DNA from: Agarophyton chilense
Taxonomy: Eukaryota; Rhodophyta; Florideophyceae; Gracilariales; Gracilariaceae
Direction of reading: 5' to 3'
Assembly: GCA_030374765.1 (NCBI GenBank)
Contig: JARGXX010000013.1
Location: 434,001 to 498,000 of the forward strand
DNA length: 64,000 nucleotides
A model generated the notes under the pieces. The model had not been told where the DNA came from and did not search any database. It saw nothing but the letters and a program-made list of their open reading frames with translations. This document shows, one piece after another, positions 45,388-55,971 of the stretch (position 1 is its first letter; each line of letters opens with the position of its first letter). The position numbers and the translations under genes were made by a program.

Positions 45388-46562
45388 CTAGGCTTTGAAA
45401 TTCACCAACTCAGGTGGTATCTTTCCGACGGCAGTCATGCAGAACCGACGGTAGTCGATGACAACAATCCAAGAACCATTGGATAACTTAACCAGTACTG
45501 CTGGTGGCGACACACACGGCAGGGTGGATAAGTTCAGCGTAGACTGGGAACCTCCGACGAGATTATCCCCCTCCTCAGAGTGACCCATTCCGGTTGAACC
45601 GGTACGATCCCCTTGAAGGGTAAAGATAGACATGGGGTGAGGAGCAACTCTTGCAATGACTTGGTTCCTAACCAGATACCGGTGTTTCTCTCCAGAGTTG
45701 GAAACACATACACCAAACGACTTGTTGGGCTCAATGTGAACCATTCCATCCGCGAAAGCGAGTTGATGCCTGTTCGACAGTGATGGTATCGGTCGAACGG
45801 TTCGAGTACCGTGCTGACGAGAACTGACACGCACCCAAGAGTGGGATTTTTTCGGAATGCAAATCGACTCGTCGACACGAAGCGTTGTAGACTCGCGAAA
45901 AGCGGCGGGGAACTCCTGTGCAGCAGGAAGAGGAACATGCTTCTTCGATGCACGCTTCGGCGGACGGCTGACGATGGGAACAGAGGATCCATCGTCCAAT
46001 TCCACACGCTTTAAGCGGGGTACAACCGCTTCGACGAAACGGTCGCAAAAATCACAACCCAAGATGAGAGGGGCGGGGAGTGACCGACAGACAATAAAAT
46101 GCAGCTTCACGACGCAGGGTCCTAAGCGTACCACCAAATCGATCACTCCAACCGTTTCTAACGGGTTGTTACCAGCGTCAGCGGCGTCTAATGCTACGCC
46201 ACGGCGGATTTGCGACTGCACAGCAGGTGGTAGGATAGATTCCACGACGAAGTTCGGTTCTGTACCTGTATCCAACACAGTGAGAAAACGCACCATGAAC
46301 TTGGTGGAAAGGCCTAGGTCAGCGTAAACTTTAGAGTTTCGCTTTGCCATGACCATGACTCTATCCGGGATCCGGTTAGTTCTAATCCGTATCCACGGTC
46401 GACGCAAAACACCGAGGTGTTTAGAGTCCGCGTCTGCGATGTCCTTCCTTGTCAGGATTTTCACCGGGGAGCGAGGCATCGGCGCCTCGGGCGTCGTCAG
46501 CCTCAACTCTGAAGACGCCTCTCCCAAAGGGGAGACTCCCTATATTATTTTCCCTGTACAGG
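45388..46562 (-). pseudogene. pol: Protease and RT start of C2
   Basis: Lies in the -1 frame relative to Gag. Protease has LDTGTEPN near 46275-46252 and ILGCDFCDRF near 46068-46039. The protease/RT border is a single frame here, unlike family B. RT begins (AVLVKLSNGSWIVVIDYRR near 45495-45441) but then turns into unrelated residues and a stop at 45388-45390. The polypurine-like motif at 45563-45580 encodes EEGD at the border. Confidence 0.86.
46544..46556 (-). promoter_or_regulatory. Candidate -1 frameshift heptamer of C2
   Basis: Gag codons read CAG GGA AAA TAA, giving the slippery heptamer G_GGA_AAA directly before the stop, with pol in the -1 frame. This matches the XXXYYYZ rule. Confidence 0.65.
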
Positions 46563-48653
46563 GTCCTGGTCGGGCGAAGGCCCGACTTCTTCGGCAACGA
46601 GTGCATGATTCCGTTGCACGGTAGCTACCGCAGGAGCGGGTTGAGATCCAACAGCGTGGTTTGGGGCTGGTGCGGCGCGTGCCGGCTGAGCCGGTTTGTA
46701 CCGAGAATTCGGAGTGTGAGCCAATGCGTTGGTGAAGTCCGTCTTCGCGCGGAGATATGACGTAAGTGGCACGGAGCCCTTCTCCTGCGGGGAGAGGGCT
46801 TCGTAATTATCCACCACTCGCACCATATCGCGTAGCGATAAAAGGCATTGCGGGGAGGTGTGCCCGCGCTCGTAGCACAAGTGGCACACCAACGTCACTC
46901 CCGCGTTTCGCGGTAAAGCATTCCGAGCATCGATGTATCTTCCGGGTTCCCGGTTTCCAACCCATCCAGGGCGCTGACTTCGTGTCATTCCGTTCAAGTA
47001 CGGCATACGGGGGGCCGGAGTGCGGCGGTCATTAAGATAAAAGACCTGCCCGTTCTCCGTGTCCCTTGCGGTTGGGTCAACCGAGCCATCCGTCGTAGAC
47101 GGTAATTCCGTTGTCGAAATAGATAAACCATCGTGATGGATGACATTCATATTGTCATAACCCTGTTTGGGGATGCCATCCGTCGCAAATGACGGTGAAG
47201 AAGAGTCCGACTCAAGCAGCAATGCCTTAGCGGCCTTCGACCGGGTTCCCGGATTGCGTGCACGTAGTGCATCTCCCTCTGCGCGGGCAAACTGTACGAG
47301 TTCAAGGTAGGTCACTTTCGGCTCTTGTTCCCTGTAACGGGCGACAAGAGTCTTGATGGCTGGATCCAAGGCATCAATGAACATCGTACAGCGTTCCCCA
47401 GCGGGGTATACATTACCACAACGGTGGAAAGCCTTATTCAGGCGTACCGAGTAATCGGTCTCGAGCTCGCCAAAGCGTTGTCGAGTGTCTCGCAAAGCGA
47501 GTATCGCCGCTTTTATCGCGGAGTTGGTTGCGTAGGAACGCAGGAGGTACTGCACGGCCTCGGGCCAGCAGGTCACACCTCCTTCGGAGGCTCGCGACGA
47601 GCCCCGAACCGACAAAAACTGATCTTCAGCGACACCCCGTAGAAAGTAGGGTAGCGCCACGTAGGCTTGTCCTTCGTTCATTCCGCGTATATCGGCTTCC
47701 GCTACAAAGCGGTGTAGGAAATCTAAGATCAGAATTGGATCATCCGCAGTAAACGACTGGTTACGAAGTGAAAGCTGCATCCGCTTGATGCAGTCTTTCA
47801 CTTTACCCGTGTCACGCGGTGTCCGACCTAAAGAGGAATCTTCTAGCCGGTAATACCGGTAGGACAGGAGTGTCCTGTACAGAGGGTTGGTGGGCTTCAA
47901 GGGTTTGAGGCCCGGATGTCGCCGACCCTTGGGGCGCGACCGGATGGCCCCGTAGGTGGCAGAGGACCGCTTTGAGCGGAAAGAGCGCCCATGACGATCC
48001 TGTGGGTCATCGCTCACCGACGAATCGGAACTCTCCGAGTCACTCGGTTTACCGTCCGACTCAGATGATGAGTCGGGCGGGTGTCCGTGCTTACGGTTAG
48101 AATCCCGGTTCTTCCAGTTCTTCCGGTTCCGCGACTGGGTCTCTCGATGAGAGACAACCAGTCTAGCCGCGTTCGCGGGCGAGGTTAACGTCCTCTCGAC
48201 CGACTCAAGTCGGCTTCGGAGACGCTCGAAGCGATTCTCCATACCTTCTGCGAAGGAAGACGGAGCGCCAAAACACTCGAGTAGTGTATTGATGTCCGAC
48301 TGCAATACGAGGATATCCTCGGCTAACTCACTTGGAGGGGTATTAGCGAGGCTTCCTCGTAAAGAGGTGAACTCCCTCGAGAGAGTATTGTGAGCAGCCC
48401 GCAGGGAGCGGAGCAGCTCTTCCAAGCGTACAATCCGCGCTTGGTCGACCAACCGCGGAGGCGGAGAAACCAGCTTTGCGACGGTCGTTAACCCGGAATC
48501 GGGCTGTGGGTCTTCAGTGCCGGTGACCGGTATCTCCCGGGACTCCGGTGTTGGAGCCAGGGCCTGTGGAACATCAGTGCCACTGGAATCACCGCTTTGG
48601 CGGGAACGGCTGCGTGTTGCAGGAGGCTCCATGCTACGCGGTTTTTTCGGCAT
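46545..48653 (-). CDS. gag: Gag of C2, intact frame
   Basis: ATG at 48653, 702 residues without a stop, ending at TAA 46545-46547. Order: Ser/Arg-rich N-terminus, coiled coil (residues about 60-155), basic/Ser/Asp-rich segment (about 165-235), capsid-like core (about 265-460, with FLHRFVAEADI), Thr/Pro linker and a CCHC knuckle (CHLCYERGHTSPQC near 46899-46858). About half of the core residues agree with family B Gag. It is the only complete Gag frame in the window and could in principle still make particles. Confidence 0.88.
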   Translation of the reverse strand: MPKKPRSMEPPATRSRSRQSGDSSGTDVPQALAPTPESREIPVTGTEDPQPDSGLTTVAKLVSPPPRLVDQARIVRLEELLRSLRAAHNTLSREFTSLRGSLANTPPSELAEDILVLQSDINTLLECFGAPSSFAEGMENRFERLRSRLESVERTLTSPANAARLVVSHRETQSRNRKNWKNRDSNRKHGHPPDSSSESDGKPSDSESSDSSVSDDPQDRHGRSFRSKRSSATYGAIRSRPKGRRHPGLKPLKPTNPLYRTLLSYRYYRLEDSSLGRTPRDTGKVKDCIKRMQLSLRNQSFTADDPILILDFLHRFVAEADIRGMNEGQAYVALPYFLRGVAEDQFLSVRGSSRASEGGVTCWPEAVQYLLRSYATNSAIKAAILALRDTRQRFGELETDYSVRLNKAFHRCGNVYPAGERCTMFIDALDPAIKTLVARYREQEPKVTYLELVQFARAEGDALRARNPGTRSKAAKALLLESDSSSPSFATDGIPKQGYDNMNVIHHDGLSISTTELPSTTDGSVDPTARDTENGQVFYLNDRRTPAPRMPYLNGMTRSQRPGWVGNREPGRYIDARNALPRNAGVTLVCHLCYERGHTSPQCLLSLRDMVRVVDNYEALSPQEKGSVPLTSYLRAKTDFTNALAHTPNSRYKPAQPARAAPAPNHAVGSQPAPAVATVQRNHALVAEEVGPSPDQDPVQGK

Positions 48654-48752
48654 TGGCCACACCGTCTCGACGGAAGAATAGAAAGCAAACCGGTGAGACC
48701 GGAGAAACCCCGTTAAACGGAAAACAACCTTAGAGAGGACACAAGCAGTCTT

Positions 48753-48773
48753 GACTTCTAAGTCGGGAGACCA
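48753..48773 (-). other. Primer-binding site of C2
   Basis: Identical to 40499-40519, three bases inside the LTR. Confidence 0.8.
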
Positions 48774-48776
48774 ATT

Positions 48777-49640
48777 TGTAGGACAATGCCCCCAAGGGGG
48801 AAAAACTACGAAGACGTCCGGATCTTCCTCTCACGAGGTAACCGGCGCGGTAGAGCCCTCCCAGGGATCGGCGCGCAATGCCGGGTGTAAGTCGGAGCCG
48901 AACCGTCGCGACGGGCGCAGTGAGGCTGAAAGAAGCCGAGGATATCCGCTGAAGCGGTGCTTGCGTATCCTCTGAGGAGGCAAAACCCACGAGAGTGGCG
49001 AGCACGACAGGTGTCAGTGCGAGCCGCAAGAGCGGGAATTGCCCAATGAAGGGGAAGAAAAGGGGAGGAAAATGGGAAAGGAGGCAAGAGGGCGAGGTTG
49101 ACCACGAGTCGCAAGAGGGGACTCGGGAATAGCCGGCACTGCCGGGTGTAGCAAACCGTACACACGGGCGGAACCACGAAAGTGGGAATAGATACCCAGC
49201 ACACGAAGGCTGCTTGAACTTCCAAGGGGGTTGGGAAGCCGTGCACCACGGAAAATCCCTCCGTAAGGAGTTGTATATCCGCGCAGGCGGTTTGACCCAG
49301 AGCCAAGATCTGGAAGACCAAGATCACCCTTGTTGGGGAGACTTTACTGGACCCGCAGCCGCGAGGCCGGCGGCCGAAGTACTGTAGTCACCGTAGAATA
49401 TAATAAATAAAGTCTATCCTAAATAGCTAAATGTCCGTCTAACAAAGGGGCCAATCTGGCGGCCACGTGTCGCGCGGGCGCTGCGGCCACGTGTATGGCA
49501 CCCGGTCTCGCCGGTGCATCACCGGCGTTCCGGCCATCGCCGTGAAAACGGATTACTCCTACTCATAACGAGGTTGCACGCCCGAGGCTCCGGAAAAATC
49601 TTAAGTCCCCAAAAACCTCCCTGGAGGACGTTGCTCTTCA
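48777..49640 (-). repeat. Family C LTR (5' LTR of C2)
   Basis: 864 bp; the outer end TGAAGAGCAACG (minus strand) is at 49640, next to family D gag. Confidence 0.9.
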
Positions 49641-51455
49641 ATTACCTCATCGCGCGAATCGTCTCTAAGGTATTGGAGTCTGACTTATTCATAGACTCTC
49701 TCCTACAGGCCGTTCAAGGAGCCGTCACCCGCCAGGCCGGCAATTTGGTCCCTAGGACCACTTCCTCACAAGTCAACAATCTGGCTTCCATATGGCAACG
49801 CCCTACCGAACCCCCAGGAGTAGCGGCTTTATCCGCCCCTCGCCAAGAATACCATCAGGAAAACCCCATGGTGGGACAATCTAGGAGCAGAAGAGAAGCC
49901 ATGCGTCTAGATGCCAGACAGGTTGCCCATCAGGAGAATCCAAGGAAGGGACAAGCCACGAGCAGAAGAGAAGCTCCGCGTCTAGAAGAGAGACCGCTTG
50001 CCTCACCAGACGGATTATATGAGGTACAGCGACCTTAGCGCTCCATCGGATCTGATACAGAGATCGATCCTTTTGGTCCCTACTCCGCTGGAAAGACAAG
50101 AAGTAACCGCAGGCGAAAGATGCACAGAAAGAGTAAGAGAAGAGACCATTCGGACACGAGCGATTCCGAATCGACCTCAACCGAAATGTCCGACTCGGAA
50201 GTGGATGAGGCGGCCGTACGAGGCCTCAGACCACTGACAACAACCAACAAACTTTTCCTTAAGGTTCTAGACTATCGAAATTACCGGCTGGCCGACAGGT
50301 CCGCGAAATATTCTGGTTCGATGGCTCGCAGAGTCGCGAAATGGGCCAAACGGATGCAACTAACCATTACGGACAAGTTCTCGGGTTCCGATCCCATTTC
50401 TGTCCTTAGGTTTCTCAGTTTGTTTCGTACGGCCTGCGATCAGAACGGTGTCTACGAGGGCGCCGCTCTGTTCCTTTTCCAATTCTTCCTTACAGGACAG
50501 GTTCGTGACCGAGTGGTTTCGAAGATATCTCGCACAACTGACCTCGTGGATGCTCAAGACCGTGAGCTCCTCAGGTCATATCCCCAGGTTTTTCATTACC
50601 TCTTGGAAACCTAGGCCACGGATGACGTCATAATGGATGCCCACCAGGCAGTAATATCATTTAGGCAGAGCTCCAACATGACCGATTCGGCTTTCGCAGA
50701 CGTCCTATGGAAGAAGGCTTACCAATGTGGAAACATGTTCTCCGAAGGACGGCTTAAACGTCACTTCATCACGGGGTTGCTCCCTGCCATTCGGACACAT
50801 GTGCGAAATTACCACACGGAAAACCCTCAATACTCCTTCCGAACGCTCTTTACCTACGCCGAGGGTTATGGAAAATCCTACAGGACCTCCAGGCGCAACG
50901 CTGATATAACCAGAGAACACGCAACTCCATTGCGTAAACCTAACCAAGCCCATCTGGTTAGCTCCACAGCGTCGGACATGGATGCTTCACTACATCATGC
51001 CGATTCGGGAGACGTCCTCGCGATCAATTTCAGTGCTCCTCCGTCCGGGTCACCATTATATACCTCCTAGGGAACGACAGAGACCACTGGACCACCCACA
51101 CACAAGTATTCTCCCTTCCCGCCCCGCAAGGACGTTTTCGTTCGCTCCCCGAGGGCTTGCTTCGTTTGCCTTTCCGTGACCCAACCTTGTGACTGTACGA
51201 GGTATCTGCCTTAGTACCCACTTAAAACCCTCCTAGCCCTAAGGGAAGATAATTACCGGGTGCGGAGATCCGAAGGAGTATTTAACAGGGCACAGCAACG
51301 AACCACAGGGACCCCTGGAAGCTCACGCTATGCCACACCGCCGGATACTCCGATCAAATCCCCACAGGCCCATGCCATTGTAGATCCTACGGACTACCCT
51401 GTCGAAGAACCCTATCCTCAGGAAGAAACGGAAACCCCATTGGAAAACTCCTAGA
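49641..51455 (+). pseudogene. gag: Family D gag, 5'-truncated
   Basis: One frame with several stops (TAG at 50036, 50612, 51068 and 51206-51212 area). Recognisable parts: basic Ser-rich region near 50120-50190, capsid-like core near 50220-50600 (KLFLKVLDYRNYRLADRS, related to KPTNPLYRKLLSYRYYRL of B) and a damaged zinc knuckle near 51150-51180, in which the His is Gln. It was cut at 49640 by C2. Confidence 0.82.
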
Positions 51456-52289
51456 GGGACGACTCGAGGCAAATCCTCCCTCTTTAAGCCCCTGCCTCAA
51501 CTAATGGGACGGTCATGAGCCAAAGAGCTCCTCACCTCCCAATACAAACCAACCACAATGTACCACTCAGGATGAACCACAATTGGAACACAGTAATGAC
51601 CCCGTCTTTATTCTCAGGAAAGAGAACTATAAAGTTCGAGTAATCGTAAAACTTCGTTCCAACAACTCTCGAGTGACTACAGCTGTATTGGACACAGGCG
51701 CTGGTCCCAACTTGGTCCATCCTAAGCTGATCTCACTGGGGTAACAAGATTTCGTTCATGCAAGGAAGACTTTAAGGATTATCGAGGCATCACGTAGACA
51801 CATGGACATTAATGAGATAGTACCACTTTACCTCCAGTTAGGACAATTCAAAGTCCGCACGTGGTTCCTTGTATGTCCTCAACTGGGCGCTGAGACTATC
51901 CTAGGGACCTCCTTTATCGATCGGTACATTAAGGCCATTTATCCATGCCTTAGGAAAGTCGTGTTCTACTGCGCAATTTCCATCTCCATAACTGGTTCCA
52001 CCCTCAGGCCCAGAAGCTAACCGCAAACGAGCGGTTGTCTCCGAATACACGAAGTCCAATAAGGTTTGCCTGTCAAAGGCCATAACGATACTTCCTTTGA
52101 CCCAAATCGGTGTATCGGTCCATGCCCAGTCTTCAGATCTCGTGGCGATTCAGGACCGTCTTAAATCGGTTCTGAAGAACCTTACTTTGATGGCCAATGG
52201 AGTAATGGACATCCCCCCCAACAGGTCCTTTTTGGTCACAAGCAGCAAGTTCCGAGATAAACCCGTGCGGTTACCTAAAGGTACAGTGA
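51456..52289 (+). pseudogene. pol: Family D protease
   Basis: AVLDTGAGPNLVHPKL near 51679-51726 gives the DTG active site. The flap/second-half motif TILGTSFIDRYI is near 51895-51930. A TAA near 51741-51743 and frame changes break the frame. Confidence 0.8.
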
Positions 52290-53820
52290 TTGGTATCACT
52301 CTACCCGCGCCCGTGGCCATTATGGAGACCCAAACGGATAATCTTGCGACGCCAACTCGCGACGAGGAAGTCGACTCTTGGAAGGGAACGGTCGCCATCG
52401 GCGAAGAATTCGAATCCTATAGGCCCCAGGTACTTGATCTTCTCTGGGAATACCAGGCTATGTGGTCAGGTAGATTGGGAAATCAGAGCCACTGCACACC
52501 GCATTGACCTTCAGGATGATACTAGACCACAGTTCCAGCACCCATACCGTACCGGCCCTAAAGGCAGGGAAATTGTCGCCGACCATATGGACAAGATGCG
52601 CAAAGATCAAGTCATAGAGCCGGTGCCTCCAAATAAATCTGAATGGGAAAGTCCCCTTGTCCTCGTGGCGAAGAAAGATGGCTCCGTCAGGTTTTGTGTC
52701 AACTACAGGAAGCTGAACGCATTCACCAAGAGGGACCCATACCCGATACCCCGTATGGACGACTGTCTGGATTCCTTAGGCGAGTCTGTTTTATTTCCCA
52801 CAATGGACGCTAACTCTGGAAACTGGCAAATCCCTGTGGCCGAAGATGCGAGAGCGCTGAAAACCTTTACCACCCATGAAGGTCTGTTCAGATTTACTCG
52901 TAAGCACTTTGGTTTAAAGAATGCACCAGCAACTTTCCAACGGGTAATGGACATTATACTGTCCAGAGTCAAATGGAAGTTCGCCCTGGTCTATTTGGAT
53001 GACGTTATAATCTTCTAACGGTCCGTAATAGAACATCTTCGCCACGTCAAGAAGGTGCTAACAATCCTACTAGACGCTGGAGTAACACTGAAACCCCGCA
53101 AATAGGCTTTCTTGCAGGCCTGAGTAGACTATCTTGGTCACCTCGTCTTCTCAGGAAAGCTAAAGGTGGCCACACGGACCACAAATGCGATTCGCCAGGC
53201 TAAGCCTTCTATGACCCACACGGAACTACGATCGTTCGTGGGTTTGTGCAATCTTTACCGACGGTTCATCCAATGGTTTGCCAAGATCCTGGCCCCTCTC
53301 AAAGCGATGCTAAAGAAGGGAACACCTTCCGAGTTCGAAGCCCTTACGGACGACCAGTACGAAGCATTTCAGACCCTAAATGACAAATTGCTGAACCCAC
53401 CGATATTGGCTTTACCAAAGCCCAAGAAGCCTTTCGTCTTTGACACAAATGCCTCTGATGCCCAAGTGGGTTGGGAATCGCTACAGGAACAGGAGTCACC
53501 GAAGGACTATCGACCTACTGTCTACTGGAACAGAACACTCACCAGCGCAGAGCGAATCTACAGTACGACCGAAAAGGAATGTCTAGGCATCGTATGGTCC
53601 GTATTGACACTCAGTCTGTAACTCGAGGGAACCAGGTTTACCATTAGGATAGACCATGATTCACTCCACTGGTTACTCAATATGACCGATGCATCGAGTC
53701 GCCTCGCCAGGTGGCACCTCAGGCTCTCCGATTATGACTACGAGATAACCTACAGCCCAGTCATCAAGCACCAGGCAGCAGATGCCCTCTCGCGAATCAT
53801 TACCGACGGAACTGACTACA
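52290..53820 (+). pseudogene. pol: Family D reverse transcriptase and RNase H
   Basis: RT: HPYRTGPKGRE near 52540, VRFCVNYRKLN near 52687-52719, TMDANSGNWQ, FGLKNAPATFQR near 52909-52944, YLDDVI near 52993-53010, followed by TAA at 53016-53018 and further stops near 53103. RNase H: DTNASDAQVG near 53441, STTEKEC near 53560-53580, DHDSLHWLL, ADALSRI near 53779. One frame shift near 52470; otherwise a single frame broken by nonsense changes. Confidence 0.85.
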
Positions 53821-54966
53821 CTCCATTCGACGACCTAATTCCTACCCCCTTTACAGACGATGGACCTCAGGACTATACGGAAACAGGTGACTTTATATGT
53901 AAGGGGAAATCGGAAAATCGTGAGGTAAAAGAAAACGAAGTATACCTATTGGACTGGGAGATAGTACAGCCCAATTCGGCACCACCTCAGGTTAATGCGA
54001 GAGCCCCAGAAGAGAAAGAGCTCCTCCCTATAACTTTTGAGGAACTTCTACAGGAGCAGATCGAAGACGGGTACTGCAAGGAAACAGCCCAATTGGTAGG
54101 AACCCCAGGATGCCTGTTTGACTATGACCGATTTGGACTACTATGTCGCCGCTCACCGCTGGATGGCGCACTCCAACGGGTAATACCAACTTTGCTAAGG
54201 GCGCCATTCCTATACCTCGCCCATTTCCCCCCCTTGGCTCGTCACCCTGGAGGCTGACGAATATACCAGATCCTAAGGAAGTTCTTCTACAGGCCACTAA
54301 TCGCGCAGGACTTATGGCAAACCGCCCGGAACTGTACATCGTGCGCCCAGATCCGAGGGTCTCGCGCCCACCAACAGGCCAAACTGAAGCTCTTCCCCGC
54401 CGCAGGTCCGATGGAATTTGTCGCAATAGATATACTTGGGCCTTTGCCTAAGTCGTCCCGTTGGAAATGGTTTGTTTTGGTTATAACCAATAGGTTTACA
54501 AAACTTCCCGGAGCCCTACCCTCAGGGAAGACAACAGCCACCGATGTCGCCACGGCCTTCTTGTCTTACTTGGTATATCCATATGGCATGCCACTCTACC
54601 TCCTCACGGATAACGGCAGCTAGTTTGTATCCAAATTATTCTCGCATGTCGATGCTACCTTAGGTATCAAACATGTGACCACCACGGCGTGCCACCCGCA
54701 AACCAATGGCCAAGCCGAACGCTTCAACCGCACCCTTCTGGATCTCTTGGCGCACTACGTTTCGGAGCACCAATTCGACTGGGACGACTACGATGAGCCA
54801 CTGGTTTATGCCTACAACATGCAGGTGCACGCTTCCACAGGGACATCACTGTTCGATTTAACGCTAACGAGAGCGCCGCCGCCGATAGCTGTTGACTTTC
54901 AGGAGTCTATCATACCCCGGGACATAATCAAAGGAATGACTCTTGTATGTACTCCCTGCTGGATGG
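53821..54966 (+). pseudogene. pol: Family D integrase
   Basis: The HHCC finger is in frame (HFPPLARHPGG near 54220-54254, then TGA at 54255, CTSC near 54331-54342). Core: FVAIDILGPLP near 54415, LLTDNGS near 54600-54620 with TAG at 54621, GQAERFNRT near 54706-54732. The frame ends soon after LTRAPPP; the GPY/F module and any chromodomain are missing, cut by the LTR-like unit at 54967. Confidence 0.85.
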
Positions 54967-55409
54967 TGTGAAGCAGCGATGACAACGGTTGAGCCCTGTG
55001 AGCTGTCGGGCCTCGAAGGATCTTGCAGATGACACGTGGACTGGTCGACCTCTAATGGACTCATGTAGATTATTAATTTCTTTTAATTAGTGTAATAGAT
55101 TAACATTACAGTGCCAGGGAGAGCTCAGCCCCTCGCCAGTACTATTTACTTGGCTCGAGTGACACTTCTCCCTTAGAGTAAGGTAGGCACCGTTAAAATA
55201 CTAAATAACCTTTGGTAGATTAGTTCCACCATTTGGTCTTCAAGCCATCGTTTCCGTAGCTCCAACCTGTAGGACTACGCAGTAAACGCCAGCTCATTGC
55301 ACCAAGTACTCTGGGAGTGCCGCCGTCAAGGATTCGAACCTTAGGACCCGCTCTACCATGCTACCACCGGTGGAGACCAGTACGCTGACACACCAGTCAT
55401 TGCGTTACA
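54967..55409 (-). repeat. LTR-like unit, left copy, with tRNA-like core
   Basis: About 443 bp, an inverted copy of 55521-55966 (about 85-90 percent similar by eye). Bounded by TG and CA. The flanking 5 bp (GATGG and TAAAC) do not match, so this copy has no target duplication. A tRNA-like stretch with B-box GGTTCGAATCC (minus strand, 55330-55340) and A-box-like TAGCATGGTAGAGC is at 55328-55367. Confidence 0.7.
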
Positions 55410-55515
55410 TAAACAACGGATCAGTGACTTCCCGCGAAGGAGAATGATCTTTCTGCGACATCTTTTAAGCGGCACTAGTACGTGCAGAGATTCATAGAAG
55501 ACGAGGATATTCTTG
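55410..55515. other. Spacer between the inverted LTR-like units
   Basis: About 106 bp with no gene, repeat or primer-binding site that I recognise. Confidence 0.5.
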
Positions 55516-55520
55516 GAAGC

Positions 55521-55966
55521 TGTAACGCAATGACTGGTAGGTCAGCGTACTGGACTCAATCTGGGGTAGCGTGGTAGAGCGGGTCCTAAGGTTCGTATCC
55601 TTGACGGCGGCACTCTCAAAATACTCGGTGCAATGCAATGGCGTTTACTGCGTAGTTCTACAGGTCAGAGCTACGGAAACGATGGCTTGAGGACCAAAGG
55701 GTGCAACAAATCAATTAAAGGGGGTAATTTAGTATTTTAAAGGTGCCTGCTTTATTCTAAAAGAGAAGCATCACTCGAGTCAAGTAAATAGCATTGGCTA
55801 GGCGCTGGGATCTCCCCGGCACTGTAACGCTAATCTATTACACTAATTAAAATAAAACAAGTATCTAAATGATTCCAGTTGAGGTTGGGCAGTCCACGTG
55901 GCGTCTGTAAGATACCTCAGGCCCTGACGGCTTACAGGTCTCAACCGTTATCGGTTCTCCTTCACA
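55521..55966 (+). repeat. LTR-like unit, right copy, with 5-bp target duplication
   Basis: 446 bp, begins TGTAACGC and ends TTCACA. It is flanked by GAAGC on both sides (55516-55520 and 55967-55971), as expected for a solo LTR after 5-bp staggered integration. No similarity to the B or C LTRs seen. True 5'-3' orientation is not known, because no internal region is present. Confidence 0.72.
55565..55612 (+). other. tRNA-like A-box/B-box segment inside LTR-like unit
   Basis: GGTAGCGTGGTAGAGC resembles an A-box (D-arm) and GGTTCGTATCC at 55590-55600 a B-box (T-arm), followed by an acceptor-like TTGACGGCGG. Only about nine bases separate the two arms, so no anticodon arm fits; it is not a functional tRNA gene but could be a pol III promoter relic. 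Confidence 0.6.
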
Positions 55967-55971
55967 GAAGC

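Larger units (their letters stand above)
40523..49640 (-). mobile_element. Gypsy family C copy C2, RT-integrase deleted
   Basis: 9.1 kb with two 864-bp LTRs. Gag and protease are open, RT stops shortly after DYRR, and RNase H and integrase are missing, but the post-integrase linker and chromodomain are kept. It lies within family D sequence on the right (49641). No target duplication can be checked because the left end runs into C1. Confidence 0.9.

Noticed and set aside
49641..54966. A reassigned TAG codon
   Set aside because: TAG replaces Arg, Ser, Tyr, Gln and Cys at different aligned sites, and natural ends also use TAG and TAA, so there is no single sense meaning.
49641..54966. Repeat-induced point mutation (RIP) as cause of the stops in family D
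   Set aside because: The CAG-to-TAG change at 54621 fits, but the stops at 53016 and 53619 replace Ser- and Tyr-type codons and do not fit C-to-T. A dinucleotide index over all copies would be needed.
55565..55612. A functional tRNA gene
   Set aside because: Only about nine bases lie between D-arm-like and T-arm-like parts, so there is no anticodon arm, and the acceptor pairing is poor.
54967..55966. A foldback or MITE-type DNA transposon with 440-bp terminal inverted repeats
   Set aside because: The right arm alone has a perfect 5-bp duplication on its two sides, which fits one LTR insertion per arm better than a single inverted-repeat element.
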